Of a DNA stretch of 64,000 nt, positions 1 to 7,580 are shown piece by piece (the stretch's first letter is position 1; the number at the start of each line of letters is the position of its first letter). Origin of the DNA: Agromyces intestinalis. Lineage in GTDB: Bacteria > Actinomycetota > Actinomycetes > Actinomycetales > Microbacteriaceae. The DNA is taken from assembly GCF_008365295.1 (NCBI RefSeq), contig NZ_CP043505.1, positions 3,100,001 to 3,164,000 of the forward strand, given 5' to 3'. The position numbers and the translations under genes were made by a program. The notes beneath the pieces are model-generated. The model had not been told where the DNA came from. It saw only the letters and a program-made list of their open reading frames with translations, and searched no databases.

Positions 1-1
1 C

Positions 2-745
2 GCGCAGACCCAGGTCAGCGGCAAGCGCTACGACTACGAGCCCGCGCAGCGGGCGGCACTGCCCGTCGAGGAGGACTGGGACACGCGCGCCTACCTGCGC
101 CACGTGCCCACCGTGTTCGAGGCGGTGCGCAACGAGTTCGGCCCCGAGCTGCCGCTGCTGCACGACGGCCACCACCGCATGACCCCGATCCAGGCGGCGA
201 AGCTCGGCAAGGCGCTCGAGCCCTACGACCTGTTCTGGCTCGAGGACGCCACGCCCGCCGAGAACCAGGAGGCGCTGCGGCTCGTGCGGCAGCACACCAC
301 GACCCCGCTCGCGATCGGCGAGGTGTTCAACACGGTGTGGGACTACCAGCAGATCATCCGCGAGCAGCTCATCGACTACGTGCGCTCGGCGGTCACGCAC
401 ACGGGCGGCATCACCCACCTGAAGAAGATCCTCGACTTCGCGGCGCAGTACCAGGTGAAGTCGGGCATGCACGGCCCGACCGATATCTCGCCCGTGGGCA
501 TGGCCGCGGCGATGCATCTGGGCCTCGCCATTCACAACTTCGGCATCCAGGAATACATGCGCCACGGCGAGGCGACGAACACGGTGTTCCGTCAGTCGTT
601 CACCTTCGAGGACGGACTGCTGCACCCCGGCGACGAGCCCGGAATCGGCGTGGAACTCGATCTCGAGGCCGCTGCCGCGTACCCCTACCAGACGGCGTAC
701 CTGCCCTACAACCGGCTGCTGGACGGCACCGTCCACGACTGGTGA
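2..745 (+). CDS. manD: D-mannonate dehydratase family protein (enolase superfamily), 5'-truncated
   Basis: Only the C-terminal 247 residues are in the window; the reading frame is open from the left edge and ends TGA at 743-745. ManD/RspA-type enzymes dehydrate sugar acids such as D-mannonate to 2-keto-3-deoxy-gluconate, using Mg2+ in a TIM barrel. The visible part carries the expected barrel pattern: HDGHHR (metal Asp plus catalytic His two residues later), [11 protein letters not shown] (second metal ligand Glu), AIGEVF (third Glu) and [13 protein letters not shown] near the C-terminal active-site strand. These fit ManD better than mandelate racemase or enolase proper. The 5' end, active-site lid and operon partners lie outside the window, so the exact substrate (mannonate, gluconate or an inactive RspA-like role) cannot be settled. 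Confidence 0.85.
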   Translation, partial: AQTQVSGKRYDYEPAQRAALPVEEDWDTRAYLRHVPTVFEAVRNEFGPELPLLHDGHHRMTPIQAAKLGKALEPYDLFWLEDATPAENQEALRLVRQHTTTPLAIGEVFNTVWDYQQIIREQLIDYVRSAVTHTGGITHLKKILDFAAQYQVKSGMHGPTDISPVGMAAAMHLGLAIHNFGIQEYMRHGEATNTVFRQSFTFEDGLLHPGDEPGIGVELDLEAAAAYPYQTAYLPYNRLLDGTVHDW

Positions 746-777
746 ACCCCGGGGTGCGGCCTGCGCAGGGCGGCTGG

Positions 778-783
778 TAAGCT
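778..783 (+). promoter_or_regulatory. Candidate -10 element for rplY
   Basis: TAAGCT fits the actinobacterial TAnnnT -10 pattern and lies 33 bp after the ManD stop. No convincing -35 is visible. If used, transcription would start near 790 and give rplY an untranslated leader of about 158 nt. Confidence 0.4.
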
Positions 784-799
784 GGTTGATTGAACTTCG

Positions 800-833
800 G
801 CGAGGGATGCCTCGCGGCCGGCGCGGTCCGGCC
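800..833 (+). promoter_or_regulatory. Paired hairpins in the rplY 5' leader
   Basis: Two adjacent perfect inverted repeats lie just after the inferred start site: GCGAGG/CCTCGC (800-805 with 810-815, 4-nt loop) and GGCCGG/CCGGCC (816-821 with 828-833). A third, bulged stem follows around 855-872. The leader ends with AAGGAG at 935-940. It could be a ribosomal-protein-type regulatory leader or an attenuator; that role is inference. Confidence 0.4.
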
Positions 834-947
834 GGGGCGTCCGTGATCGACGCGGTGGAAGCGAGCTTCACGGCTGTTCCTCACGCGCATGCGTTCGAGT
901 AGAAGACAGAACCCATCTGGGCCGGTGAGCCCGCAAGGAGATCCATC

Positions 948-1577
948 ATGGACGAAGACAACAAGATCGACGCCGAGGTCCGCGAGACCTTCGGCAAGGG
1001 CGCGGCCCGCAAGCTTCGCGCCGTCGGCAAGATCCCCGCGGTCATCTACGGCCACGGCACCGACCCGCAGCACGTGACGCTGCCGGCGCACGAGACCGGC
1101 CTGCTCATCCGCAAGGCGAACGCCGTGCTCGACCTGCAGATCGCCGGCAAGAGCCAGCTGACGCTCGTCAAGGACGTGCAGAAGGACCCGGTGCACCAGA
1201 TCATCGAGCACCTCGACCTCATCATCGTCAAGCGCGGCGAGAAGGTCCAGGTCGAGGTCCCGGTGCACGTCGAGGGCGAGACCGCTCCGGGCACCATCGC
1301 CGACCTCGACTCGCACACGCTGCTGCTCGAGGTCGAGGCCACCCACATCCCCGAGAACGTCGTGGTGTCGGTCGAGGGCCTCGAGGACGGCGCGCAGCTG
1401 CACGCGAAGGATGTCGCGCTGCCCAAGGGCGCGACCCTCATCAGCGACGAGGACGCCCTCGTGGTGAACGTGCACACGCCGCAGAAGGTCGACCTGGGCG
1501 AGGAGGCGGCCGCCGAGGCCGCCGAGGCCGAGGCCGCAACCGCCGCCGAGGAGACCGCCGAGGAGTCGGCCGAGTAA
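948..1577 (+). CDS. rplY: Ribosomal protein bL25, long form (general stress protein Ctc type)
   Basis: A 209-residue bL25 that binds 5S rRNA in the large subunit. The N-terminal domain (about residues 1-95) has the L25 fold, with GKGAARKLRAVGKIPAVIYG matching the rRNA-binding loop. It is followed by the TL5/Ctc-type beta domain (about 96-180) and an acidic alanine/glutamate tail (about 183-209), which is usual in actinobacteria. The start is fixed by AAGGAG at 935-940, 7 nt before the ATG. In mycobacteria rplY sits directly beside pth; here a four-gene module separates them. A strong hairpin terminator follows, so the gene is probably monocistronic. Confidence 0.96.
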   Translation: MDEDNKIDAEVRETFGKGAARKLRAVGKIPAVIYGHGTDPQHVTLPAHETGLLIRKANAVLDLQIAGKSQLTLVKDVQKDPVHQIIEHLDLIIVKRGEKVQVEVPVHVEGETAPGTIADLDSHTLLLEVEATHIPENVVVSVEGLEDGAQLHAKDVALPKGATLISDEDALVVNVHTPQKVDLGEEAAAEAAEAEAATAAEETAEESAE

Positions 1578-1592
1578 CTCCGCCGCTTCGCC

Positions 1593-1633
1593 GAAAGCCC
1601 CTCGCCGCGCATCGCGCGCGGCGAGGGGCTTTC
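1593..1633 (+). terminator. Strong hairpin after rplY
   Basis: A perfect 18-bp stem (1593-1610 with 1616-1633) with a 5-nt loop starts 16 nt after the rplY stop. There is no long T run, as is common in high-GC genomes. It also lies just past the 3' end of the minus-strand TetR gene (1653) and could serve both genes. Confidence 0.8.
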
Positions 1634-1652
1634 GCGTCGCCAGCGCTCGGGG

Positions 1653-2291
1653 TCAGGCGTCGAAGAGCGCGGATGCCGCAGCCGGGTCGATCCCGCGGCA
1701 GATGCCCTCGAGGGCGGTGACGAGCAGCGCGACGATGCGCTCGGCGCCGAGGTCGTCGGCGAGCGCCGCATCGACGAGTACCTGCTCGGTGAAGGCGATC
1801 CAGGCGCGCAGCACGATGCGCAACTCGGACGAGACCGCGACGCCGCGTTCGGCGAAGAGGTCGACCACGCGGCCGGTCTGCAGCAGTCGCGCCTGTTCGA
1901 CCACCTCGCGGATCTGCACATCGCCGCTGGCGGTGCCGCGCACGAGCGAGTGGAAGGTGCCGCGATGCTCGCGCACGAATCCGACGGTGCGGATGAGGGT
2001 GTCGCGCAGCCGGTCGAGCGGGTCGAGGTCGAGTCTCGGCTCGGTCGCGTGCAGCATGCTGTCGCGGGCGGTGCGCACGACGGCGTGCTCGAAGCCCTGC
2101 TTCGAGCCGAAGTAGTGGAAGAACAGCGGGCGTGACACGCCGGCCCGGGAGGCGAGTTCGGTGATCGAGATCTCCTCCAGCGGCTGCCGCGCGAGCGACT
2201 CCACACCGAGCGCCACGAGCTGCGCACGGCGCTCTTCGGGGGAGAGCCTGGCGCGGCGTGCGGCGGTCGGCTCGTCGGGTGCGGCGCGCAT
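1653..2291 (-). CDS. TetR/AcrR family transcriptional regulator
   Basis: A 212-residue repressor with an N-terminal TetR helix-turn-helix: LEEISITELASRAGVSRPLFFHYFGSK occupies about residues 38-64, followed by an all-helical ligand-binding and dimerisation domain of unknown ligand. It is transcribed divergently from the DUF6230/DUF6114/lipoprotein genes. A perfect 8+5+8 palindrome (2356-2376) lies over the opposite promoter, which makes it the likely regulator of that module and of itself. TetR genes next to DUF6230/DUF6114 pairs also occur in streptomycetes, from memory. The ATG at 2291 is taken as start because it gives the usual short leader before the HTH. Confidence 0.85.
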   Translation of the reverse strand: MRAAPDEPTAARRARLSPEERRAQLVALGVESLARQPLEEISITELASRAGVSRPLFFHYFGSKQGFEHAVVRTARDSMLHATEPRLDLDPLDRLRDTLIRTVGFVREHRGTFHSLVRGTASGDVQIREVVEQARLLQTGRVVDLFAERGVAVSSELRIVLRAWIAFTEQVLVDAALADDLGAERIVALLVTALEGICRGIDPAAASALFDA

Positions 2292-2355
2292 GGAGCGAGC
2301 CTATCGGGGCCCCGCGGAAGAATGCCGGAAGTTCCTGCTGACTCGAGCTCAATAG

Positions 2356-2388
2356 CTGTTGACTGGGCGTCAACAGAGTGCATACACT
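2356..2388 (+). promoter_or_regulatory. Promoter with overlapping TetR-type operator
   Basis: TTGACT (-35, 2359-2364), an 18-bp spacer and TACACT (-10, 2383-2388) form one of the best promoters in the window. The -35 is embedded in the perfect inverted repeat CTGTTGAC-5-GTCAACAG (2356-2376). A repressor bound there would block RNA polymerase, which fits the divergent TetR gene. The inferred mRNA start is near 2395, about 65 nt before the DUF6230 start. Confidence 0.7.
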
Positions 2389-2461
2389 CGCTCCTCGGAC
2401 GGCGATGCGCCGACCCCCTGCGGCCGCTGCCGCATCGCTTCTGTTGCATCAAGGAGGATCC

Positions 2462-3046
2462 ATGAAGCTGAAATCCCTCACGGGCTCACGTGCGGGCCGT
2501 GTCGCGCTCGCGGCCGTGCCGGTCGGCATCGCGGCGAGCCTGCTCATGGGCGGCGTCGCCCAGGGTGCCGTGCCCGTCTCGATGACGATCTCGGGGCAGT
2601 CGTTCCAGGTCGGCGCGAAGAAGCTGTACGGCGAGGGCTTCTCGCAGTACGCCGGCGTCGGCGTCGACGCGTCGAAGGCACAGCACCCGCTCGCGATCTC
2701 GAACATCGCCAGGGCCGAGCTCACCGATCTGTGCCAAGCGGTGTCGGTGCTCGGTCCGATCGGGCTGAAGATCACCGCCGGCGACCAGGGCACGCCGGTC
2801 ACCGCCGAGAACCTGCAGATTGGTATGACCGACCTGAAGGGCGACGCCTCGTTCGGCGGCATCCGCATCGGCGTGGACGCCAACACCGTGAACACCGCCG
2901 CAAAGGGCACCCAGGGCGAGTTCGCCCAGGACGCCGATACGGTCACGATCACCGACCTGCAGCAGACGGCGCTCAGCACCTCGGCAGGTGTGTTCAACCT
3001 CGTCGACCTGCACCTCGCGATCGCCACCAACCCGAGCTGCTTCTAA
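2462..3046 (+). CDS. DUF6230 family secreted protein
   Basis: 194 residues. A positively charged N-terminus and a hydrophobic stretch (about residues 14-36, VALAAVPVGIAASLLMGGVA then QGA) read as an export signal, with a predominantly beta mature domain. The family has no established function; some homologs have been labelled cholesterol esterase, which I would not trust. A conserved-looking pair of cysteines (DLCQAV and the C-terminal NPSCF) could form a disulfide. The start is fixed by AAGGAGG at 2451-2457. It is the first gene after the regulated promoter, followed by DUF6114 and a lipoprotein, as in streptomycete neighbourhoods. A cell-surface or envelope role is inferred. Confidence 0.8.
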   Translation: MKLKSLTGSRAGRVALAAVPVGIAASLLMGGVAQGAVPVSMTISGQSFQVGAKKLYGEGFSQYAGVGVDASKAQHPLAISNIARAELTDLCQAVSVLGPIGLKITAGDQGTPVTAENLQIGMTDLKGDASFGGIRIGVDANTVNTAAKGTQGEFAQDADTVTITDLQQTALSTSAGVFNLVDLHLAIATNPSCF

Positions 3047-3153
3047 CGCGCCGATCGATCCGAACCGATGCGGCGGCCGCACGTGCCACCTGCGGCGGCG
3101 GCCGCCGCGACCGGCCTCGACCCTCGAGCCCTCGACGACGAAGGAATCACGAC

Positions 3154-3675
3154 ATGGACGCTCTCTCCGACGCACTCACGGCCGACGCGGCCGCCGGCCC
3201 CCGCCGCCGTCGGCTCCGGGGATCCGGGCCGCGGGACGAACCGGCGCTCGGCACGGAGGTCGAGGCCGAGGCCGGTGTCGACGCGACGCACGCACGCGAC
3301 CGCTTCCTGCGCTGGTTCCGTTCGCGGCCCACGATCGGCGGTCTGCTGACCGTGATCGGCGGCGCCGCCATGTTCTGGTCGACCCAGCTCGAGCTCGGCG
3401 GCATGACCGTGCACGTGGGCATCGAGGGAGCGCAGGCGATGATCCTTCCGGCCGTGCTCATCGTGTGCGGAGTGCTGGCGATCCTCTCGCCCGGCCAGCA
3501 CGTCTTCTACGGCATCGTCGCGCTCATCATCTCGGTCTACTCGCTCGTCGGCGTGAACCTCGGCGGCTTCTTCCTCGGGTTCCTGCTCGGTTCGGTGGGC
3601 GGGGTGGTCGTGGTCTCCTGGCGGCAGAAGAAGGCGGATGCCACGGCGCTCGCATCGACCGGAGAGCACGCGTGA
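3154..3675 (+). CDS. DUF6114 membrane protein
   Basis: 173 residues. About 55 charged N-terminal residues precede the core [19 protein letters not shown], and four hydrophobic segments follow (about residues 65-82, 94-110, 114-128 and 132-150), so it is a small integral membrane protein with the N-terminus probably cytoplasmic. The N-terminal extension is longer than I expect for the family. The start is the ATG preceded by AAGGA (3141-3145). It lies 107 bp after DUF6230, and its TGA overlaps the GTG of the next gene by 4 bp, indicating translational coupling. Function is unknown; DUF6230 and DUF6114 recur as neighbours, suggesting that the secreted and membrane proteins act together. Confidence 0.8.
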   Translation: MDALSDALTADAAAGPRRRRLRGSGPRDEPALGTEVEAEAGVDATHARDRFLRWFRSRPTIGGLLTVIGGAAMFWSTQLELGGMTVHVGIEGAQAMILPAVLIVCGVLAILSPGQHVFYGIVALIISVYSLVGVNLGGFFLGFLLGSVGGVVVVSWRQKKADATALASTGEHA

Positions 3676-4457
3676 GGGCCGGCGGGCGCCGGGCCGGCCT
3701 CGCGACGCTCGGCGTCGCACTGCTCGTCTCGGCCTGCTCGCTCGCGGGCGGCGGTGCCGCGCATGCGACCGGCGTGCGCACCGAGCTGGGCTGCACCTCG
3801 GGCGGGTTCCTGGCGTTCTGGGATGCCGCGCCGTGCCCTGGCGACGAGGAGACCGGACACGACGACGGGCCCGGTACGGAAGAGCCCGGCCAGACCGAGC
3901 CGACCGACCCGCCGGCCTCCGAAGAGCCCGGCGCCCAGGAGCCCGGCACAGAGGAGCCCGATGCAAACGCACCGGGCGCAGCCACCCCCGGCTCCGCCCT
4001 CGAACCGCCGGCCGGACCGGTTCCCGACGCCCCCGCCGACCCCGCGGGAATGGTCTTCACGCCGAACCCCGCGATCCTCACCGCGAGCACGCTCTCGATC
4101 GAGGGCCTGCACTCGCTCGAGATCGTGACGGTCGACCTCGCCGACGGCTCGACGTCGCGGGCACTGAAGATCACCGCCGACCGGGTCGTCATCGGCGGGT
4201 TCGGGCTCGACGTGCCGACCGGCGACGGCGGCCTCGACACCACGGCGACGACGCTCACCGTCGAGGGAAGCGCCAGCATCTGGACGCCGTCGATCACCGC
4301 CGTGCTCGCCGACGGTGTGGAGCACGTCATCGACACGCTCTCGCAGCCCGACCCCGCGGCGCTCGGCCAGCTGCTGAAGCTGAGGCTGCCGCTGCTCGGC
4401 ATGACGGCCGACTCGGTCGCGTACACCGACACCGACCAGGCGGTCTACGAGGGCTGA
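3672..4457 (+). CDS. Lipoprotein with acidic proline-rich linker
   Basis: 261 residues from a GTG that overlaps the preceding stop (GTGA). A signal with lipobox VSAC (Cys about residue 21) predicts diacylglycerol anchoring outside the membrane. Residues about 55-115 form a low-complexity linker of repeated EEPG/TEEP/PPA units. The remaining 140 residues look beta-rich (alternating hydrophobic Thr/Val/Ile strands: [31 protein letters not shown]). I do not recognise a named domain; the C-terminal part resembles DUF6230 in style, so it may be a divergent relative tethered to the membrane. It completes the module likely controlled by the TetR at 1653-2291. Confidence 0.75.
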   Translation: MRAGGRRAGLATLGVALLVSACSLAGGGAAHATGVRTELGCTSGGFLAFWDAAPCPGDEETGHDDGPGTEEPGQTEPTDPPASEEPGAQEPGTEEPDANAPGAATPGSALEPPAGPVPDAPADPAGMVFTPNPAILTASTLSIEGLHSLEIVTVDLADGSTSRALKITADRVVIGGFGLDVPTGDGGLDTTATTLTVEGSASIWTPSITAVLADGVEHVIDTLSQPDPAALGQLLKLRLPLLGMTADSVAYTDTDQAVYEG

Positions 4458-4549
4458 CCGGGTACGCTTTCTGCGGGCCGGATCCCCGGCCCGCAACGAG
4501 CGGAGCGCGGATGGCGTGGTTCCAGAGGCGAGGTCGGAGGGACACCGCG

Positions 4550-5134
4550 ATGGCCGAGAACACCTGGCTCGTCGTCGGCCTCGGCAACCCCGGGGCCCAG
4601 TACGCCGGCAACAGACACAACGTGGGGCAGATGGTGCTCGACGAACTCGCCGCCCGACTCGGCGCGAACTTCAAGACCCATAAGACCCCCTCCCGGGTCG
4701 CCGAGGCGTTCCTGCGCCCAGGCGGGCCGAAGCTCGTTCTCGCGAAGCCGAACACCTACATGAACACCTCGGGCGGCCCCGTGTCGGCCCTGCTGAAGTT
4801 CACCTCGCTCGGCGTCGACCGGCTCATCGTCGTGCACGACGAACTCGACATCCCGTTCGACACCATCAAGCTGAAGCAGGGTGGCGGGCACGGCGGGCAC
4901 AACGGGCTCCGCGACATCCAGAAGGCGGTCGGCTCACCCGACTTCACCCGCGTGCGGGTCGGCATCGGCAGACCGCCGGGCCGGCAGGACCCGGCCGACT
5001 ACGTGCTCAAGGACTTCGCGGGCGCCGAACGCCAGGCGCTGCCGAACCTGCTGTCGGATGCCGCCGACGCCGTCGAGGCGATCGTCGACGCAGGGCTCGT
5101 CGCGGCCCAGCAGCGGTTCCACGCCCCGAGCTGA
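4550..5134 (+). CDS. pth: Peptidyl-tRNA hydrolase
   Basis: 194 residues. Pth recycles peptidyl-tRNAs that drop off ribosomes. All signatures are present: [17 protein letters not shown] with the catalytic His, [10 protein letters not shown] with the substrate Asn, [10 protein letters not shown] with the catalytic Asp and [11 protein letters not shown]. The chosen ATG has GGAGG nine nt upstream (4536-4540); an in-frame ATG at 4511 would add 13 residues ([13 protein letters not shown]) and cannot be excluded. Pth and L25 genes are neighbours in many actinobacteria; here pth follows the inserted lipoprotein module by 92 bp and leads into the ferritin-like pair. Confidence 0.95.
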   Translation: MAENTWLVVGLGNPGAQYAGNRHNVGQMVLDELAARLGANFKTHKTPSRVAEAFLRPGGPKLVLAKPNTYMNTSGGPVSALLKFTSLGVDRLIVVHDELDIPFDTIKLKQGGGHGGHNGLRDIQKAVGSPDFTRVRVGIGRPPGRQDPADYVLKDFAGAERQALPNLLSDAADAVEAIVDAGLVAAQQRFHAPS

Positions 5135-5149
5135 GAGCCCCGAACCGAG

Positions 5150-5959
5150 ATGCCCGAGGCTGTGTTCGACCTCGCCGCGTACACGCGCACGGCGCACGGC
5201 AGCCACCGCGACGCAATCGGCGAGATCGGCGACCTGACCGCCGACGAGCTCGCGCTCGTGAGGCTCCTCCGCGATCTCGAGTCCGCCACCATGCCGTACC
5301 TGCGTCGGGTGCTCGTGACGCCCACGCACAAGGATGCACGGGTCACCGCGTTCCTGGTGACATGGGCGTTCGAGAAGTTCTGGATCGCCGACGCGCTCGG
5401 CGCGATGCTCGAACAGCAGGTCGCGCAGCAGTCGGATGCCGCGGGGCCCGCGCAGCCGGCAGGGTCTGCCCTGCACGGCCATCGGCGCGCACGGAGAGGG
5501 CCCGTGGCGCGAGCGGTCGGCGCCTTCTTCGCGGGGCCGGCGCTGGTCGCCGCGCACCTGGTGGCGCTCGCGGTGAGCGATGTCGTCACGCGCGGCGCGT
5601 ACGCGCGGCTCGCCGCCACGACCTCGTCGGCCGGGGCGGCCGCGCTGTGCCGTCGGCTCGAGGCGGTCGACGCCAGGCAGGGCGAGTTCCTCCGTGCCGA
5701 GGCATCCGCCCGGCTCGCGACCGACGCACCCGGGGCCGCCCACGCCGCCCGGCTCGCCGCACGCGAACTGCGTGACGAGGCGTTCCCGCTCGGCCTGGCC
5801 GATCGGCCCGCCGCCGACCGGGCGCGCTTCGCACGGTTCACGTTCCCCGGCGGGGCATCCGACGCGCTGGCCACTCTCGAGCCGATCGCCGCGCTGCCCG
5901 GCGTGGAGCCGGCCACGATCGACGCGGTCGCTCGCCATCTCGTGCCGCGCGGGTCGTAG
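5150..5959 (+). CDS. Ferritin-like fold protein lacking metal ligands (decayed paralog of next gene)
   Basis: 269 residues, starting 15 nt after pth. By eye it aligns with the downstream ferritin-like protein: DLESATMPYLRRVLVTPTHK with DVEYHTICYTRDLLTTPSHR; FEKFWIADALGAML with REEFWHGEALAAVL; CRRLEAVDARQGEF with LRRIAKQEARHVAF. The di-iron positions are altered: both ExxH motifs are gone (EFWH becomes KFWI, EARH becomes DARQ) and the Glu of ANEW becomes Asp (VSDVV). It also has an Arg/Ala-rich insert around residues 103-125. It is intact and has normal codon use, so it is probably a non-catalytic partner rather than a pseudogene. Function is unknown. Confidence 0.7.
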   Translation: MPEAVFDLAAYTRTAHGSHRDAIGEIGDLTADELALVRLLRDLESATMPYLRRVLVTPTHKDARVTAFLVTWAFEKFWIADALGAMLEQQVAQQSDAAGPAQPAGSALHGHRRARRGPVARAVGAFFAGPALVAAHLVALAVSDVVTRGAYARLAATTSSAGAAALCRRLEAVDARQGEFLRAEASARLATDAPGAAHAARLAARELRDEAFPLGLADRPAADRARFARFTFPGGASDALATLEPIAALPGVEPATIDAVARHLVPRGS

Positions 5960-5979
5960 ACTGCCCGCGGGGAGGCGGT

Positions 5980-6771
5980 ATGGGGTTCGACATCGACCGG
6001 TACGCGGCCACCAGCGTGCGCCTCGAGTGGGACGACCTCGACCTCGACTGGTTCCGCGCCCACCCGCTGCCGTCCGACACACTGCGCACCCTGCGCTACA
6101 TGGCCGACGTCGAGTACCACACGATCTGCTACACCCGCGACCTGCTCACGACGCCGTCGCACCGCGAGCCCGAGGTGGGTGCGTTCATGACGATGTGGAA
6201 CCGCGAGGAGTTCTGGCACGGCGAGGCGCTCGCCGCCGTGCTCGGCGTGCACGGCGTCACGGTCGACTACGACGCGCTGAGGGCGAGCCGCGTGAAGCTC
6301 GGCTGGCGCGACCGGCTCGACCCGATCAAGCAGTCGATCGCCGGCGCGCTCGTCGGCGCCGACTTCATCGCGGTGCACATGTCGTGGGGCGCGGCGAACG
6401 AGTGGAGTGCGATCACCGCGTACCAGCGGATGGCCGACCTCGAGGCCGACCCCGTGCTGGCCGAGCTGTTGCGCCGCATCGCGAAGCAGGAGGCGAGGCA
6501 CGTCGCCTTCTACACCACCCAGGCACGGGCCCGACTCGCCGCGAGCCGCCGCGCGCAGCAGGTCACGCGGTTCGCACTGACCCGGTTCTGGGCGCCGGTG
6601 GGCTCGAGCATCCAGCCGCGCGACGAGGTGCGGCACGTGATGACCCAGCTGATGAGCGGCGACGAGGGCCGACGCGCGGCGCGCAAGGTCGACGAGTCGA
6701 TCGCGGCGATGCCGGGCCTCGCGGGCCTCACGATCGTGCAGGACGCGCTCGACGGACTCGGGGTGGCGTGA
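5980..6771 (+). CDS. Ferritin-like di-iron protein
   Basis: 263 residues, ATG preceded by GGAGG. A four-helix ferritin-like architecture is suggested by DVEYHT (helix 1 Glu), EEFWHGE (ExxH), GAANEWSAI (helix 3 Glu) and KQEARHVAFY (ExxH), together the ligand set of a carboxylate-bridged di-iron site as in rubrerythrin- or acyl-ACP-desaturase-like proteins. I do not recognise the specific family, so substrate and reaction are unknown. It follows its degenerate paralog by 20 bp and is likely co-transcribed with it; a TAGACT hexamer at 5957-5962 could give it its own promoter. Confidence 0.75.
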   Translation: MGFDIDRYAATSVRLEWDDLDLDWFRAHPLPSDTLRTLRYMADVEYHTICYTRDLLTTPSHREPEVGAFMTMWNREEFWHGEALAAVLGVHGVTVDYDALRASRVKLGWRDRLDPIKQSIAGALVGADFIAVHMSWGAANEWSAITAYQRMADLEADPVLAELLRRIAKQEARHVAFYTTQARARLAASRRAQQVTRFALTRFWAPVGSSIQPRDEVRHVMTQLMSGDEGRRAARKVDESIAAMPGLAGLTIVQDALDGLGVA

Positions 6772-6781
6772 CCGCGCGAGC

Positions 6782-7486
6782 CTAGATGAGCCCGCGCAGG
6801 AACTCGTCGGGCGACTGCCCCGCCTCGCGAGCGCGCTCGAGCAGGCGGGTGTGCTCTTCGGCGGTGAGCTCGAGCGTCATCGTCAGCCAGTCGGCGGTCG
6901 GGTCGTCGAAGTCGAAGAGGGCGGCGTCCTCGAGTTCCCGGTCGGCGGCGGCGATGGCGGCGGGCGAGACGGGGTCGGATGCCTCGGGTACGACGGATTC
7001 GACGGGTGTGACGGATGCCTCGCACTCGCCCGACCAGCCGGGGCCGCTCGGGATCTCGCCGCCGCTGCGGTAGGCCTCGGCGACCGCGCGGGCGCGCAGA
7101 TCGGCGGCCTCGTTGGCCGCGTGGCCGGCGTGGCCGCGTACCCACTCGAAGCGGTAGCGGCGGCCGACGAGCGCGGCGTCGAGCTCGAGCAGCAGGTCTT
7201 GATTCAGCACCGGCTTGCCGTCCGACTTGCGCCAGCCCTTGCGCTTCCACCCGGGCATCCACTTCGTCACGCAGTTGATGACGTACTGGCTGTCGCACTG
7301 GATGAGCAGCTCGTCGTCGAGGTGGGCGGTGGCGCGCAGCAGCTCGAGCACCGCCTTCAGCTCGCCCTGGTTGTTCGTCGCGCGCGTCCACCCGCCCGCC
7401 GCCCAGCAGCCGTCGTCGACGTACCAGGCCCAGCCGGCCGGGCCGGGGTTGCCGAGCGCGGATCCGTCGGCGGCGGCGGTGATCAT
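6782..7486 (-). CDS. rnhA: Ribonuclease HI with C-terminal extension
   Basis: 234 residues. RNase HI cleaves the RNA of RNA-DNA hybrids. The catalytic set is visible in the first 150 residues: AAADGS (Asp), NNQGELKAV (Glu), IQCDSQYVIN (Asp), WVRGHAGHAANEAAD (His and last Asp). About 85 residues follow the catalytic domain: an acidic linker and a helical end (LTAEEHTRLLERAREAGQSPDEFLRGLI) that resembles a small DNA- or protein-binding helix pair. The start codon is the ATG directly before ITAAADGS; a farther upstream in-frame start would add residues unlike the family. It is convergent with the ferritin-like gene, only 10 bp away. Confidence 0.92.
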   Translation of the reverse strand: MITAAADGSALGNPGPAGWAWYVDDGCWAAGGWTRATNNQGELKAVLELLRATAHLDDELLIQCDSQYVINCVTKWMPGWKRKGWRKSDGKPVLNQDLLLELDAALVGRRYRFEWVRGHAGHAANEAADLRARAVAEAYRSGGEIPSGPGWSGECEASVTPVESVVPEASDPVSPAAIAAADRELEDAALFDFDDPTADWLTMTLELTAEEHTRLLERAREAGQSPDEFLRGLI

Positions 7487-7565
7487 GCGGGAGGACTCCT
7501 GAAGGTTCGGCGACGGGATGCGCGCCCATGCTATCGAGGGCGGAGGGCATGTCAGCGGGCGCGCG

Positions 7566-7580
7566 TAGACTTCCCGGGTG
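7566..7580 (+). promoter_or_regulatory. Leaderless promoter for mfd
   Basis: TAGACT (7566-7571) is followed by exactly 6 nt and then the GTG start at 7578, so the first transcribed base probably falls at the start codon. No Shine-Dalgarno sequence is present. Confidence 0.55.

Noticed and set aside
5150..5959. Considered a pseudogene of the ferritin-like protein
   Set aside because: No frameshift or stop, and codon use like neighbours; loss is limited to ligand positions, so a functional non-metal protein is more likely.
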